Below are positions 24,044 through 31,516 of a stretch of 64,000 nucleotides of DNA, piece by piece. Position 1 is the first letter of the stretch, and every line of letters begins with the position of its first letter. Source of the stretch: Verrucomicrobiales bacterium (GTDB taxonomy: Bacteria > Verrucomicrobiota > Verrucomicrobiia > Verrucomicrobiales > V1-33); assembly GCA_018003315.1 (NCBI GenBank), contig JAGNEJ010000003.1, forward strand, positions 1-64,000. Direction: 5' to 3'. The notes under the pieces are model-generated. The model ran no database searches. It was not told where the DNA came from and was given only the letters and a program-made list of their open reading frames with translations. Both the position numbers and the translations under genes were made by a program.

Positions 24044-24730
24044 TCAACTTTTTTGCAAATCCCGCAGCGCATACAGCCCGGCATCCCGCTCCAGTATTCG
24101 CAGTCGCCGGGCACCGCTGGTGCGCTTCGGCCCAAATCGCTCCCGCGCACCGGCGAAGACTTCGTCAACAAACTCCCGGCTCCCCAACACCGCCCCCACC
24201 GTGAAATGCCGCACCCGCACCCGCAGCCGCACCACATCGGCCAGCCACAGCTTGCCCCCGGCTTTCAGCACGGCCTCGATCTGCTCCACCGCAAAGCCCT
24301 TCCTGCCAGGAGTCGTCCCGTCCGCTTTTACCTCCTGACCCTCCCAGCAAATCCATTTCCGATACACCGCCTGCGCCTCGTCCCACCGCATCGCCGCCGC
24401 AGTCTCCAGCTTCTGCCGCCGCAGAGCACCCACTGCCATCGCAATGCCCCGCCGAGCCAAGCGCCCGCCGCCCACCGCCTCCCCATAGCCACTCCACTCG
24501 TATTCCTTTGGATCACTCGCCAATCCTGCCCGCACCGGATTCAGATCAATGTAGGCCGCCATCGTCGCCACCGCATTGCCCGCTCCCTCCACCAGCACAC
24601 TGGCAAAACGCTCCTCCCACAGCGTCCCCTTGCGCCCGTGTTTCCGGTTGTACCATTTGGAAAACCCCAGCTTCAACGCCTGCACAAAGGCGCTGAGATC
24701 GAACATCCGCTTCCACAGCGCCGCCAGCAC
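24044..24730 (-). pseudogene. REP-associated tyrosine transposase (RAYT), N-terminal half missing
   Basis: Encodes 228 residues matching the C-terminal two thirds of RAYT / IS200-like transposases: RMFDLSAFVQALKLGFSKWY, KGTLWEERFASVLVEG, and MAAYIDLNPVRAGLASDPKEY, which carries the catalytic tyrosine helix, then a long C-terminal extension. The N-terminal domain with the His-x-His metal site (usually within NHFHLL) is absent, and upstream sequence in all frames does not restore it. The protein is therefore probably inactive as a nuclease, though an open frame of this length could still be expressed. A copy of a 25-bp repeat lies 54 bases upstream of the start. Confidence 0.75.
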
Positions 24731-24783
24731 GTTTGGAATCTCCCCCGCACACCCGTTGCTCCGCCACAGGCCAAACAGATCCT

Positions 24784-24808
24784 TCCGTTAAATTGTCTGA
24801 CATTATGT
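24784..24808. repeat. 25-bp direct repeat, left copy
   Basis: 22 of 25 bases match the copy at 26856-26880 in the same orientation, including 12 identical bases TCTGACATTATG at the right end. It lies just upstream of the truncated RAYT gene. The two copies bracket about 2.1 kb of small and damaged genes. Confidence 0.7.
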
Positions 24809-24842
24809 TTTATCAGTGGAATGTGATGAAGGAAGAAGGCCG

Positions 24843-25553
24843 TCAGCGTTTCATCAAGGCGGATTCGAGGGTGTGAAGCCGCCAGGATTGGAGGCATTTT
24901 TTGAGTTCGAGATAGTGGGACTCATACTTGGCGCAGGAGGCCGGAACCATGCGTCCGTCGGGGAAGCGATGGGACTTGCGTTCGGAAGTTTTCCTCTCTG
25001 CAATGGGCAGTGTGAATTCCCCAGCAACAGTGCTGAGCAGGCAGTTGCCGAGCAGAAAGAGCATGCCGCCAGCGTATTCGGAGGCAAGCCAGTCCTTCGT
25101 CTGCGCCATCTGAAGGGCGATGAGGAGCATTTGCTGCCGGATTTGGAAATGTTCGATGACGGCTGTCGGCTGGAGGGAGTGGCCGGTCGTTTTGGCATGG
25201 GCTTTCGCAGCCAAGCCCACGGACTCTCCTCCGGCGCGGGACGCGGGTGTGGGCACTGTGCCCAGAGAAATGATGAAGCGAAGGCTGACGTAGAACTGGA
25301 GTTCCAGCCAGACATGAGGGTTGCGAAATGGCGACTCAGAAGGAATGGCCTCCCAGGCGGAGCAGCCCAGGGAAAGCAGCTGCACCGTGTTCAGCGGGTG
25401 GCCTGAATCGCCGGTGGGGTGCATTCCCCGGAGTGCTGCGGTGAGGGAATCAATCGAGAGTGGTTCGTCATTTTGCGGCGCTTTGGAATGCGCTTTCATC
25501 CGGGTGGCCGGAGGGGCTTTGCCAAACAGAAGGGAGAGGAGTTTCCTGAACAT
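24843..25553 (-). CDS. Hypothetical protein
   Basis: A 236-residue protein with an amphipathic start (MFRKLLSLLFGKAPP), a variable linker and a mostly helical body (VWLELQFYVSLRFIISLG, then IRQQMLLIALQMAQTKDWLA). No enzyme motif, signal peptide or certain membrane helix is seen. It is not recognised. It lies inside the 24784-26880 repeat-bracketed segment, 23 bases downstream of the truncated DUF2130 gene on the same strand; the two and the YbjN gene may share a transcript. Confidence 0.6.
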   Translation of the reverse strand: MFRKLLSLLFGKAPPATRMKAHSKAPQNDEPLSIDSLTAALRGMHPTGDSGHPLNTVQLLSLGCSAWEAIPSESPFRNPHVWLELQFYVSLRFIISLGTVPTPASRAGGESVGLAAKAHAKTTGHSLQPTAVIEHFQIRQQMLLIALQMAQTKDWLASEYAGGMLFLLGNCLLSTVAGEFTLPIAERKTSERKSHRFPDGRMVPASCAKYESHYLELKKCLQSWRLHTLESALMKR

Positions 25554-25576
25554 GGCGGTTGCGAAAGCTGAAGTTT

Positions 25577-25990
25577 TTAGAGTTGAATGTGTTCCTTGTC
25601 TTCGGGTTCCTCCTGCAGGGCGACGAGTTCCTCTGCGGAGCCGTCCTCCGGCGCGGTCAGTTCCAGCACCGGGATGCCGGGCAGCGTAGCGCTGCCCACG
25701 ATGCCCTGGAGTTCGCCGTAAAGTGTGGCGGTGCCGCCGAGAACCCGGACCAGTTGCTTTTCCAGGCGCATCCGCTCGGAAACCTGGGCGTCCAGCTCGG
25801 TGCGGGCATTTTCCAGAGACTCCTTTTCAGAAGCAAGCTTCTTCCCACGGGCAGCCACGTCCTGCTCCAGTTTGCGCTGGCGCTGGGCGTATTCATTGGC
25901 CAATGGTTCGCGGATGCCGTGTGTCACCGCGGTCGTCGGCGGAATGGTGCCGTGACAGTTCGGGCAGGTGATGGTGGCTTCGGTGTTCAT
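25577..25990 (-). CDS. Internally deleted DUF2130-like protein (zinc ribbon plus coiled coil)
   Basis: A 137-residue protein. Residues 1-15 give one half of a zinc ribbon (ATITCPNCHG), as at the start of DUF2130 proteins, followed by a coiled coil rich in Glu, Lys and Gln (about 25-85) and then LYGELQGIVGSATLPGIPVLEL, which matches the extreme C-terminus of that family (LYGDLQGI...). Full-length DUF2130 proteins are roughly 400-450 residues and have a globular middle domain that is missing here. Met 25990 is chosen because it directly precedes the ribbon; in-frame Mets up to 26029 are possible. Function unknown. Confidence 0.6.
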   Translation of the reverse strand: MNTEATITCPNCHGTIPPTTAVTHGIREPLANEYAQRQRKLEQDVAARGKKLASEKESLENARTELDAQVSERMRLEKQLVRVLGGTATLYGELQGIVGSATLPGIPVLELTAPEDGSAEELVALQEEPEDKEHIQL

Positions 25991-26063
25991 GGCGGACATG
26001 GGTTTGGAAATGGGTTTGGCTACTGGCATGCGGGTGGCGCGTGGCGGCGCGTGGTGGAGCGGT

Positions 26064-26597
26064 TCAGTTCAATTCGGTAAGGCGGTTGAACGGCAGACAA
26101 TCAGGTGCTTCCGCTTCATCTTTCACCGGGCGCTCATCTCCCTCCACAATGGTCCGGAGCGTCCGGGTGACGGAGCCGCCGACAAGGGCAAACGCTGCCA
26201 GGTGCTCCGCAGCGTTGTGAAAAATCCCCAGGGCGCTGACGATGATTTCCCCGGCCTGATCCTCAAGCGGCAGGGAGGGCTCCACCGCCGCACCAAGGCG
26301 GAAGGAAATGCGCCCGTCCTTCGGATCCATGGAGTGGCAGCCAAAACGGGAGATCCCGTTGAGGCGGTTCAGCAGATCCAGCACTGCGGGCCGAAAGCGC
26401 CGCGCCACCGAGACCGGAAGCTCGCAGACGGCCTGCACCGCCAGTGGCGCCTCCTCGCATACCACCCTCCCGCAGATGGTGATGTTCCTGACTTCCACAA
26501 GGAAGGAAAAACACGACACCTCCGGGTGGGCCTCGACATTGAAATCGTTGGCGGAAAAGAAATCGCGGACGGCATGGAAGAGGTCAGTCTTGTTCAT
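26064..26597 (-). CDS. YbjN domain-containing protein
   Basis: A 177-residue protein of the YbjN fold, related to type III secretion chaperone-like folds: DLFHAVRDFFSANDFNVE, then FLVEVRNITICGRVVCEE, LLNRLNGISRFGCHSMD with following GRISFRLG, and a C-terminal helix pair. YbjN-type proteins are implicated in general stress and motility in enterobacteria, but no mechanism is established. Met 26597 is preferred as it begins the domain; a Met 26 codons upstream would add an unstructured Pro/Cys-rich piece. It lies 73 bases upstream of the DUF2130-like gene on the same strand. Confidence 0.72.
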   Translation of the reverse strand: MNKTDLFHAVRDFFSANDFNVEAHPEVSCFSFLVEVRNITICGRVVCEEAPLAVQAVCELPVSVARRFRPAVLDLLNRLNGISRFGCHSMDPKDGRISFRLGAAVEPSLPLEDQAGEIIVSALGIFHNAAEHLAAFALVGGSVTRTLRTIVEGDERPVKDEAEAPDCLPFNRLTELN

Positions 26598-26731
26598 GCG
26601 CAGAGTTTCGCACAAAACAGGCGGCTCTGCGCATTCCGGGATGTCCGGGGATGTGGAGAGCGTTGGATGGCTCATCCCGGATTCGTGTGGGAAAATGTCT
26701 GCGAAACGGGCTTTTTTGAGGAGATTGGAGG

Positions 26732-26833
26732 ATGACGGAGAACGACCTCGAACAGATGCTGGGTCTGGTGGAACCTTGGCAGGTTACTTCTTTGGAGATT
26801 GACCATGCGGCCCGCAAGGCGCTGCCGCTTTGA
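26732..26833 (+). pseudogene. ISL3-type transposase N-terminal stub
   Basis: A 33-codon frame (MTENDLEQMLGLVEPWQVTS, continuing LEIDHAARKA, then LPL and TGA) matches the extreme N-terminus of ISL3-family transposases, which begin with a short helix, L-G-L-x-x-P-W-x-V and a beta strand ending in A-R-K. The rest of the roughly 400-residue protein is missing, and the sequence changes character after the Lys codon. A well-placed AGGAGATTGGAGG purine-rich stretch precedes the ATG. This is a deletion remnant. Confidence 0.55.
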
Positions 26834-26855
26834 AAAACGCACCGTTTTCCCCGTT

Positions 26856-26880
26856 TTCCGTTATTTTATCTGACATTATG
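26856..26880. repeat. 25-bp direct repeat, right copy
   Basis: Matches 24784-24808 at 22 of 25 positions, same orientation, with identical TCTGACATTATG at its right end. It lies directly after the ISL3 transposase stub and 44 bases from the end of the exported-protein operon. Confidence 0.7.
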
Positions 26881-26923
26881 ATGCGTTGGCTTGCGTTGGC
26901 TTGTGCTCGATCACTGTGCGTGT

Positions 26924-27358
26924 TTACGGTTGTTTGAGGCGGAAGTAGCGGCGCGGCCCGTTGGCTATGGGCCAGAGGTGTGACCCACCGGTGCTGGCGG
27001 AGGGAATTTGGAAAGTGAAGGTCCAGGTTTGGAGATTTGGAGATTGCTGGAGAGTGCAACCCGCTGCGGCTGCGGTCCATGTGAGGCGCACATGAGTGGC
27101 GCTCTCGCGGGTAATGGTGAGCACGGGGCCGCCCGGTTCGGCGACGGTGCCGGGCCAGAAGCCGCCTTGCACAGCCGAAACACCGCCGGTGCTTTTGGAT
27201 GCCGTGGCATCTGCCTGACCGATGGTGCCTGTGACCTTCCAGTCGCCGCCGGTGGATCTGCCGCCGCCGCCATCGAGCGTGTAACTTTTGATGTCCCACG
27301 GGCCGCCGGATTGCGCCGCGGCGCTGCCGGTGAGGAGGATGATGCAGAGGGTTTTCAT
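26924..27358 (-). CDS. Small exported beta-rich protein
   Basis: A 144-residue protein with a short signal peptide (MKTLCIILLTGSAAAQ) and two recognisable parts. One is the repeat-like exported module common in Verrucomicrobia, SYTLDGGGGRSTGGDWKVTG continuing to IGQADA and GGFWPG; the other is a fibronectin-like beta domain ending LQQSPNLQTWTF and RRYFRLKQP, typical of verrucomicrobial surface proteins. It is the last gene of a four-gene minus-strand run and starts 4 bases after the metalloprotease gene. Upstream in-frame extension is antisense-like and rejected. No enzymatic role is visible. Confidence 0.75.
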   Translation of the reverse strand: MKTLCIILLTGSAAAQSGGPWDIKSYTLDGGGGRSTGGDWKVTGTIGQADATASKSTGGVSAVQGGFWPGTVAEPGGPVLTITRESATHVRLTWTAAAAGCTLQQSPNLQTWTFTFQIPSASTGGSHLWPIANGPRRYFRLKQP

Positions 27359-27362
27359 GGGT

Positions 27363-28682
27363 TTAGTTTCCGCGGACACTGAAGGTGCCGGACTGCGCGC
27401 CGGGAATGTTCGCGCCGCGGGTGGCGCGGATGGTGCAGGGTTTGTTGAGTCGCAGTGTGGTGCCCAGGGTGTAGGTGCCGGGCCGCCCGAGGACGATGTC
27501 GCCGGCCTGGAGCGAAGCGTTGTTCTGAGTGGCGCTGGCAAAACCGCCATAGGGCCGCCTGCTACTGCCAAGGGGTGCAACGGGATCGGTGATCGGCCCC
27601 CCGTAAAACCACCAACGCCCCGTGGCGGTGGGCGTGCGGGTGGAAAAGGCGGCCATGCTGTCGGCCACTTTGTCGAGTTGCTGTTCTGTAAAGAGCCACT
27701 GCTCCTCCGGCGGTGCACCTTTGTGGTAGCTAAGGAGGTTCTGCCAGACGAGCCGGATTTCCGCCTGCCGCACAGCGTCCAGCGGTTGCCAGTTGGGTGG
27801 GCCTATGAGCCATTTGAGCTGCGCAATTTTACCCATCACCGCCACCTGAGCCGTCTGACCTGCATTGAGTCCGGGGTAGTCCACGCCGTAGAGTGCCTGG
27901 CTCACGCTGTTGTGATAGGTGAGATAGACGCCCCCGAATATGGGTGGAATCAGCGGCTCCGTTATGCTCCAGGCATCGGTCGGAGTATCGGTGAGATCGT
28001 CGTCTCCCAGCGTATTCTCGTTCGCCGTGCCTCCGGTTTTACTGTTGAACGGGTGCAAGAGACTGGCCCAGTGCCCCCACTCGTGCAGGAAAAGCGACCG
28101 GTCACCCAAATTCGAGAGGTAGAAGAGGTTGTCGCTGCAGTTCGAGGGATTCGGGAAGGAACCGACTCCGCCCGAATATTCGGGCCAGATGAGGTACACG
28201 TTGCAGGCGCTGCTGCGATAGGAGAAGGCGGACTTGTTGTCGCAGATGGCCTCGCGCCACATGCCGGCCAGTTCTTCACCGACATCGATGGTTTCGTTGA
28301 AGGGGCCGTCCGGGGTGCGGGACCGGTTCGTGAGATTGGCCGGAGGTTCGTGCATCCACGTGGAAGGGGTGGGATCGTTGTTGTCGTTCCACCACTGCCG
28401 CCAGGAAATCGGCTGTACAGTGGTCCAGGTGGTGGGATCAGAGTAGAAACGCCGGAAAGGCAGGGGGACGCTTGGGTTGAGGCGCACCACTTCCTCCAGC
28501 TTGAAGCGCAGGCCGCGACCCTGACGGTCGAGCACCCGGTTGGCATTGGTTACGGCATTTTGGGCGGCCGTTTGCACCGCCTGGTCATCAGTGGTGCCAA
28601 AGTATTTTACCGAGATGCGCACCTCGACGTGGCCGGCGCGCAGAAATCCGGCGGTGGCCAGCAGCAGAAAAAGGAACTTCAT
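27363..28682 (-). CDS. Exported zinc metalloprotease, M43/pappalysin-like
   Basis: A 439-residue protein with a signal peptide (MKFLFLLLATAGFLRA) and a zincin motif HEWGHWASLLH (His200, Glu201, His204, His210) followed, at the spacing seen in M43 cytophagalysins, by GDDDLTDTPTDA. The usual metzincin Gly at the eighth motif position is Ser. A family Met-turn was not confidently located. Four cysteines in the middle could form disulfides. It probably cleaves proteins outside the cell; whether it acts on neighbours of the same operon is unknown. Spacing is 18 bases from the upstream tail-fibre-like gene and 4 to the next gene. Confidence 0.78.
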   Translation of the reverse strand: MKFLFLLLATAGFLRAGHVEVRISVKYFGTTDDQAVQTAAQNAVTNANRVLDRQGRGLRFKLEEVVRLNPSVPLPFRRFYSDPTTWTTVQPISWRQWWNDNNDPTPSTWMHEPPANLTNRSRTPDGPFNETIDVGEELAGMWREAICDNKSAFSYRSSACNVYLIWPEYSGGVGSFPNPSNCSDNLFYLSNLGDRSLFLHEWGHWASLLHPFNSKTGGTANENTLGDDDLTDTPTDAWSITEPLIPPIFGGVYLTYHNSVSQALYGVDYPGLNAGQTAQVAVMGKIAQLKWLIGPPNWQPLDAVRQAEIRLVWQNLLSYHKGAPPEEQWLFTEQQLDKVADSMAAFSTRTPTATGRWWFYGGPITDPVAPLGSSRRPYGGFASATQNNASLQAGDIVLGRPGTYTLGTTLRLNKPCTIRATRGANIPGAQSGTFSVRGN

Positions 28683-28700
28683 ACGTTAGGCAAACGAAGG

Positions 28701-30161
28701 TTACTGGAGCGTGACGAGCACGAGCACGAGACCTGTGCCTTTGTCGAGGTTGCTCATGGCCTTTCCGAGGATGGCGCCGCGGGCTTTTTCGTAGTCCTTT
28801 GCCTTCATGGCGTGGCCGGGGGTGGAGGAAGTGGTGAGCAGGTCGCCGGGCCTGACCTTTCCAAACGACGCATCCGCCTTCACATAGACACGGCCACTGA
28901 GTGCGACGTGGTGGTCGCCCTCCATGACCCCCTCCTGGTGCAAGCGCAGGCCGGGTTTCACGCCTCCGGCACCGCTAATGATGCCGGCCACGCGCTTGTC
29001 GTAGCTTTTGGTACTCTTCATCAGATGACCGGCGTTGTCTTCATCGATGACCACCACCGTGCCGGGATCCATCTCCTCAGAATTCGTCATTTCGAATGGC
29101 TCGGCCACATCCGCACCGCCGCGTATGGTCATCACGGTTGTGGAGATTTCTCCCACAAGATACATGTCGCCGTTTGGAGAAAAGGCGACCACGTCGCTTC
29201 CGTTGCTGCTGTTCCAGAAAGCAAGCTGCCCCACACCACCGTTGTTTCGGGAATACATGGCCCATTCCTGCGCGGAGTTGTTGCGGTTCACCACATTCAC
29301 GCCGCTCTCACTGCCTCGGGCGGTGAGCGTGCCGTTGCCGCTGAGCGTCATCACCGTGGTCCCGCCGCTTCCGGCATTGTTCGCGACATCGGAATGAGTG
29401 CCATTCTTGAACCACGCAAACTGCCCGGCGGTGCGGAAATACTGCGTGTTTGCCTGCACGCCGATGCCGTAGTCGCTATTGTAAAGATTGAGCATCTGCC
29501 GCGTCTGATTGCCAAAGTTGACCGTCGTCCCGTTGTCGATGCCCAGCGCCCCCGTCATGGTGCCGCCGGACTTTTGGAGGAATGCAGTGGAATCCAGCCC
29601 GTCGAACAAATCCGAGTTCAGGTTAGGCACCTTCGTGGTGTGACTGACATGGAACGGCGGCGTGCCCACCAGACTGGAAAAGCTGGCGCCTCCATTGCCA
29701 AACGTCAGCGGGGCATTGGTCGTGCCGCCGCCTATCTGCGCTGCCGGCAGCGTGCCGGTGATCTGTGCCGCGGGCACACTGCCGCTCACTGTCGCAGCGT
29801 TGCCGGCGGTCAGGGCATACGGCGTCCACGTCACCTGCTGGCGCGGCGTCAGCAGCGTGTAAGTCGCACCAGCATCGCTGCTGATTTCGATGTTCATGAA
29901 GCGCGCCGTTCCCGGAAAATCCGCTGAGGTGAAGCTGACGGGCGTCACCGTGAAGACACCACCCGTCACCGTCACGCCAGAGACCACCTCCGTGCGTATG
30001 GGCGTGCCACCCGTGAGGGCTGCATACAATCCCAATCGGATATGCACGGTGCCAGTGTAGGCGGCCCCGTTGTTCTCAAGGCGTCCCTGGTAGGTAAACG
30101 GTGTCTGCGCGGGCAGGTGCAGTATGGTGCAGAGTAGAGTGGTGGGCAGGAGTCGTTTCAT
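28701..30161 (-). CDS. Exported tail-fibre-like repeat protein
   Basis: A 486-residue protein with a signal peptide (MKRLLPTTLLCTILHLPAQ), then a beta module FTYQGRLENNGAAYTGTVHI...TPRQQVTWTPYAL that is frequent in Planctomycetes and Verrucomicrobia surface proteins, low-complexity Gly/Thr/Ala repeats (AQITGTLPAAQIGGGTTN) like phage tail fibres, and a C-terminal module: GGADVAEPFE, PGTVVVIDEDNAGHL, KRVAGIISGAGG, VALSGRVYVKADASFG, GDLLTTSSTPGHAMKA, GLVLVLVTLQ. This end module occurs at the C-terminus of tail-fibre-like and other large bacterial proteins. An adhesive or receptor-binding role is inference. It is cotranscribed with the transglutaminase-like and metalloprotease genes (gaps 25 and 18 bases). 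Confidence 0.75.
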   Translation of the reverse strand: MKRLLPTTLLCTILHLPAQTPFTYQGRLENNGAAYTGTVHIRLGLYAALTGGTPIRTEVVSGVTVTGGVFTVTPVSFTSADFPGTARFMNIEISSDAGATYTLLTPRQQVTWTPYALTAGNAATVSGSVPAAQITGTLPAAQIGGGTTNAPLTFGNGGASFSSLVGTPPFHVSHTTKVPNLNSDLFDGLDSTAFLQKSGGTMTGALGIDNGTTVNFGNQTRQMLNLYNSDYGIGVQANTQYFRTAGQFAWFKNGTHSDVANNAGSGGTTVMTLSGNGTLTARGSESGVNVVNRNNSAQEWAMYSRNNGGVGQLAFWNSSNGSDVVAFSPNGDMYLVGEISTTVMTIRGGADVAEPFEMTNSEEMDPGTVVVIDEDNAGHLMKSTKSYDKRVAGIISGAGGVKPGLRLHQEGVMEGDHHVALSGRVYVKADASFGKVRPGDLLTTSSTPGHAMKAKDYEKARGAILGKAMSNLDKGTGLVLVLVTLQ

Positions 30162-30186
30162 GGGGCGTGGTGTTGACGGACTTTCG

Positions 30187-30792
30187 CTAGACGTTCGCGG
30201 GGGTGAGGTCGAAGAGCATCCGAGTATCAGATGAGGCGCGCATGGCATCGAGCACGGTGGGCAGCGGGGCGCAATGCACATGGGGGTAATCCACCTCTCC
30301 GCGGTCCGGGCTGATGGCATAAGCGAGCTGTTCGTTCTGCGGGGAGAATTGGGAATTCACTCCCGGCTTATTGCCGCGCGGATCGACCCGAAACCAGCCG
30401 TGGGGTTCCAGGTAAAGCGCATTGAGGCCATGCAGGCCAAAACTCTCGCCTGTGGCACTTTGACGGAGCACGCGTTGATAGCAGAACCCTGCGGGGATGC
30501 CCATGCCGCGCAGCAATGCCGCAAGCAGATGGGACTTGGCGAAACAGATGCCGCAGCGGTGCTGGAGGACATCCTCGGAGTGAACGGTCACCCGGGGGTC
30601 CTTGGTGTCAAAGGAATGAAGCACCTCATCACGCACAGCTTCAAATGCCAAACGAGCACATGCTTCGAGTGAATTGCCTGCCGCTTTGATTTCTGAAATT
30701 TTGGCGCGAATGAGTGGCGAGCGGAAGGAAATGACGGGCGGAATTTCGCCGAGGTAATCCTCAAGGTGTTCGGATTCCAACTGGAGCTGCAT
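30187..30792 (-). CDS. Transglutaminase-like cysteine protein (cytoplasmic)
   Basis: A 201-residue single-domain transglutaminase-like protein. The presumed triad is Cys in HRCGICFAKS, His in GLHGLNALYL and Asp in WFRVDPRGNKPG. No signal peptide is seen when the start is placed at 30792 (MQLQLESEHLEDYLGE); an in-frame extension upstream does not look coding. It is the first gene of the exported-protein operon, 25 bases from the tail-fibre-like gene. The family includes peptidases and amide-forming enzymes; its association with three exported proteins suggests modification of one of them, but that is inference. Confidence 0.8.
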   Translation of the reverse strand: MQLQLESEHLEDYLGEIPPVISFRSPLIRAKISEIKAAGNSLEACARLAFEAVRDEVLHSFDTKDPRVTVHSEDVLQHRCGICFAKSHLLAALLRGMGIPAGFCYQRVLRQSATGESFGLHGLNALYLEPHGWFRVDPRGNKPGVNSQFSPQNEQLAYAISPDRGEVDYPHVHCAPLPTVLDAMRASSDTRMLFDLTPANV

Positions 30793-30952
30793 GGGGCACC
30801 TTGTCCGGCATCTCCTGCCTTGCAACCACAGGATGCCGTAACCACGGAACAGATTCCTCCCCGAGCCACCCCGCAGCAACCATGCGGGGAGTGCTGCCGA
30901 CTGGTGCGCATCACCACTCGCCAAGCGCCCCGCTCACTCGCTCCCACCAGAA

Positions 30953-30988
30953 ACGGCAACAGGCGACCACCGGGCCGCCTGTTGCCGT
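30953..30988 (-). terminator. Perfect 13-bp hairpin, possible minus-strand terminator
   Basis: Seen directly: arms ACGGCAACAGGCG (30953-30965) and CGCCTGTTGCCGT (30976-30988), loop of 10 bases. Read on the minus strand it is followed by TTTCTGG, only three Ts, so termination would be weak. It lies between the small gene ending at 31026 and the operon starting at 30792. Confidence 0.45.
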
Positions 30989-31025
30989 GAAACGAAACGG
31001 AATCGAAACTCGAACGGGTAACGGC

Positions 31026-31220
31026 CTATTTTGCCGCGACACGGCGCCGCGCCTCCTCGAGGCATTCGGCTAAAAACAATCCTAACGGATCGTATTGGCT
31101 GACTTGACTGCCAAGAAGCGCGAGGTTGGCCCTTCCTGTGGCAGTGCGGCGGGTTCCGGTCCTGGACGAGGAACGGCGGGAGCTTGGGCGGTCGAGGGTT
31201 GCAATGCGGTTGAGGTGCAT
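31026..31220 (-). CDS. Possible small protein (64 residues)
   Basis: The frame gives a basic, Ser/Arg-rich first half and a more protein-like second half ending SQYDPLGLFLAECLEEARRR. There is no ribosome binding site, no recognisable domain and no support beyond the open frame and the hairpin 37 bases downstream. It could be a genuine small basic protein or chance. Confidence 0.25.
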   Translation of the reverse strand: MHLNRIATLDRPSSRRSSSRTGTRRTATGRANLALLGSQVSQYDPLGLFLAECLEEARRRVAAK

Positions 31221-31516
31221 GACGCGGGTATCAGGTTGGTGGTTGCGGATTGGGTTGAGTAGGTGCGCTCGCTCGATAAAAATTAGTTAATGCAGCGGCA
31301 ATTTAGTCTCCACTTCTTGGAAATCGAGCCTAAATTAGCTCAAAACAAAATTTTCATCAAAGCGATGGTTGGTTTTTATCACTTGCAAACTCATTGCGCA
31401 AGAAAATTCGCGCTAATGAAAGTAATTTCTCTCTAATTTAGTAAAATCCAATGAGTTTTCGGTTGCGATGGCAAAATTTTTCTCTAAATTTGAATTGTTT
31501 CAAAATTTTCCACGAC
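31221..31516. promoter_or_regulatory. AT-rich upstream region of the winged-helix-like gene
   Basis: About 300 bases without a convincing gene, much richer in A and T than the flanks from about 31270 on. It contains CTAAATTAG at 31330-31338 and its reverse complement CTAATTTAG at 31433-31441, plus a related AATTTAG near 31300. These could be operator half-sites for the gene that follows. A reading frame starting at 31451 runs into that gene but encodes low-complexity residues. Confidence 0.4.

Noticed and set aside
24784-24808. 25-bp repeat considered as target-site duplication of a transposon
   Set aside because: Too long and imperfect for a target duplication, and no terminal inverted repeats were found inside it.
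26881-26905. GCGTTGGCTT tandem duplication next to the right 25-bp repeat
   Set aside because: Two 10-base copies only; could be chance and no function is suggested.
27288-29927. 879-codon open frame on the plus strand
   Set aside because: It is antisense to the protease and tail-fibre-like genes and has no recognisable domain. Long antisense frames are expected in this GC-rich DNA.
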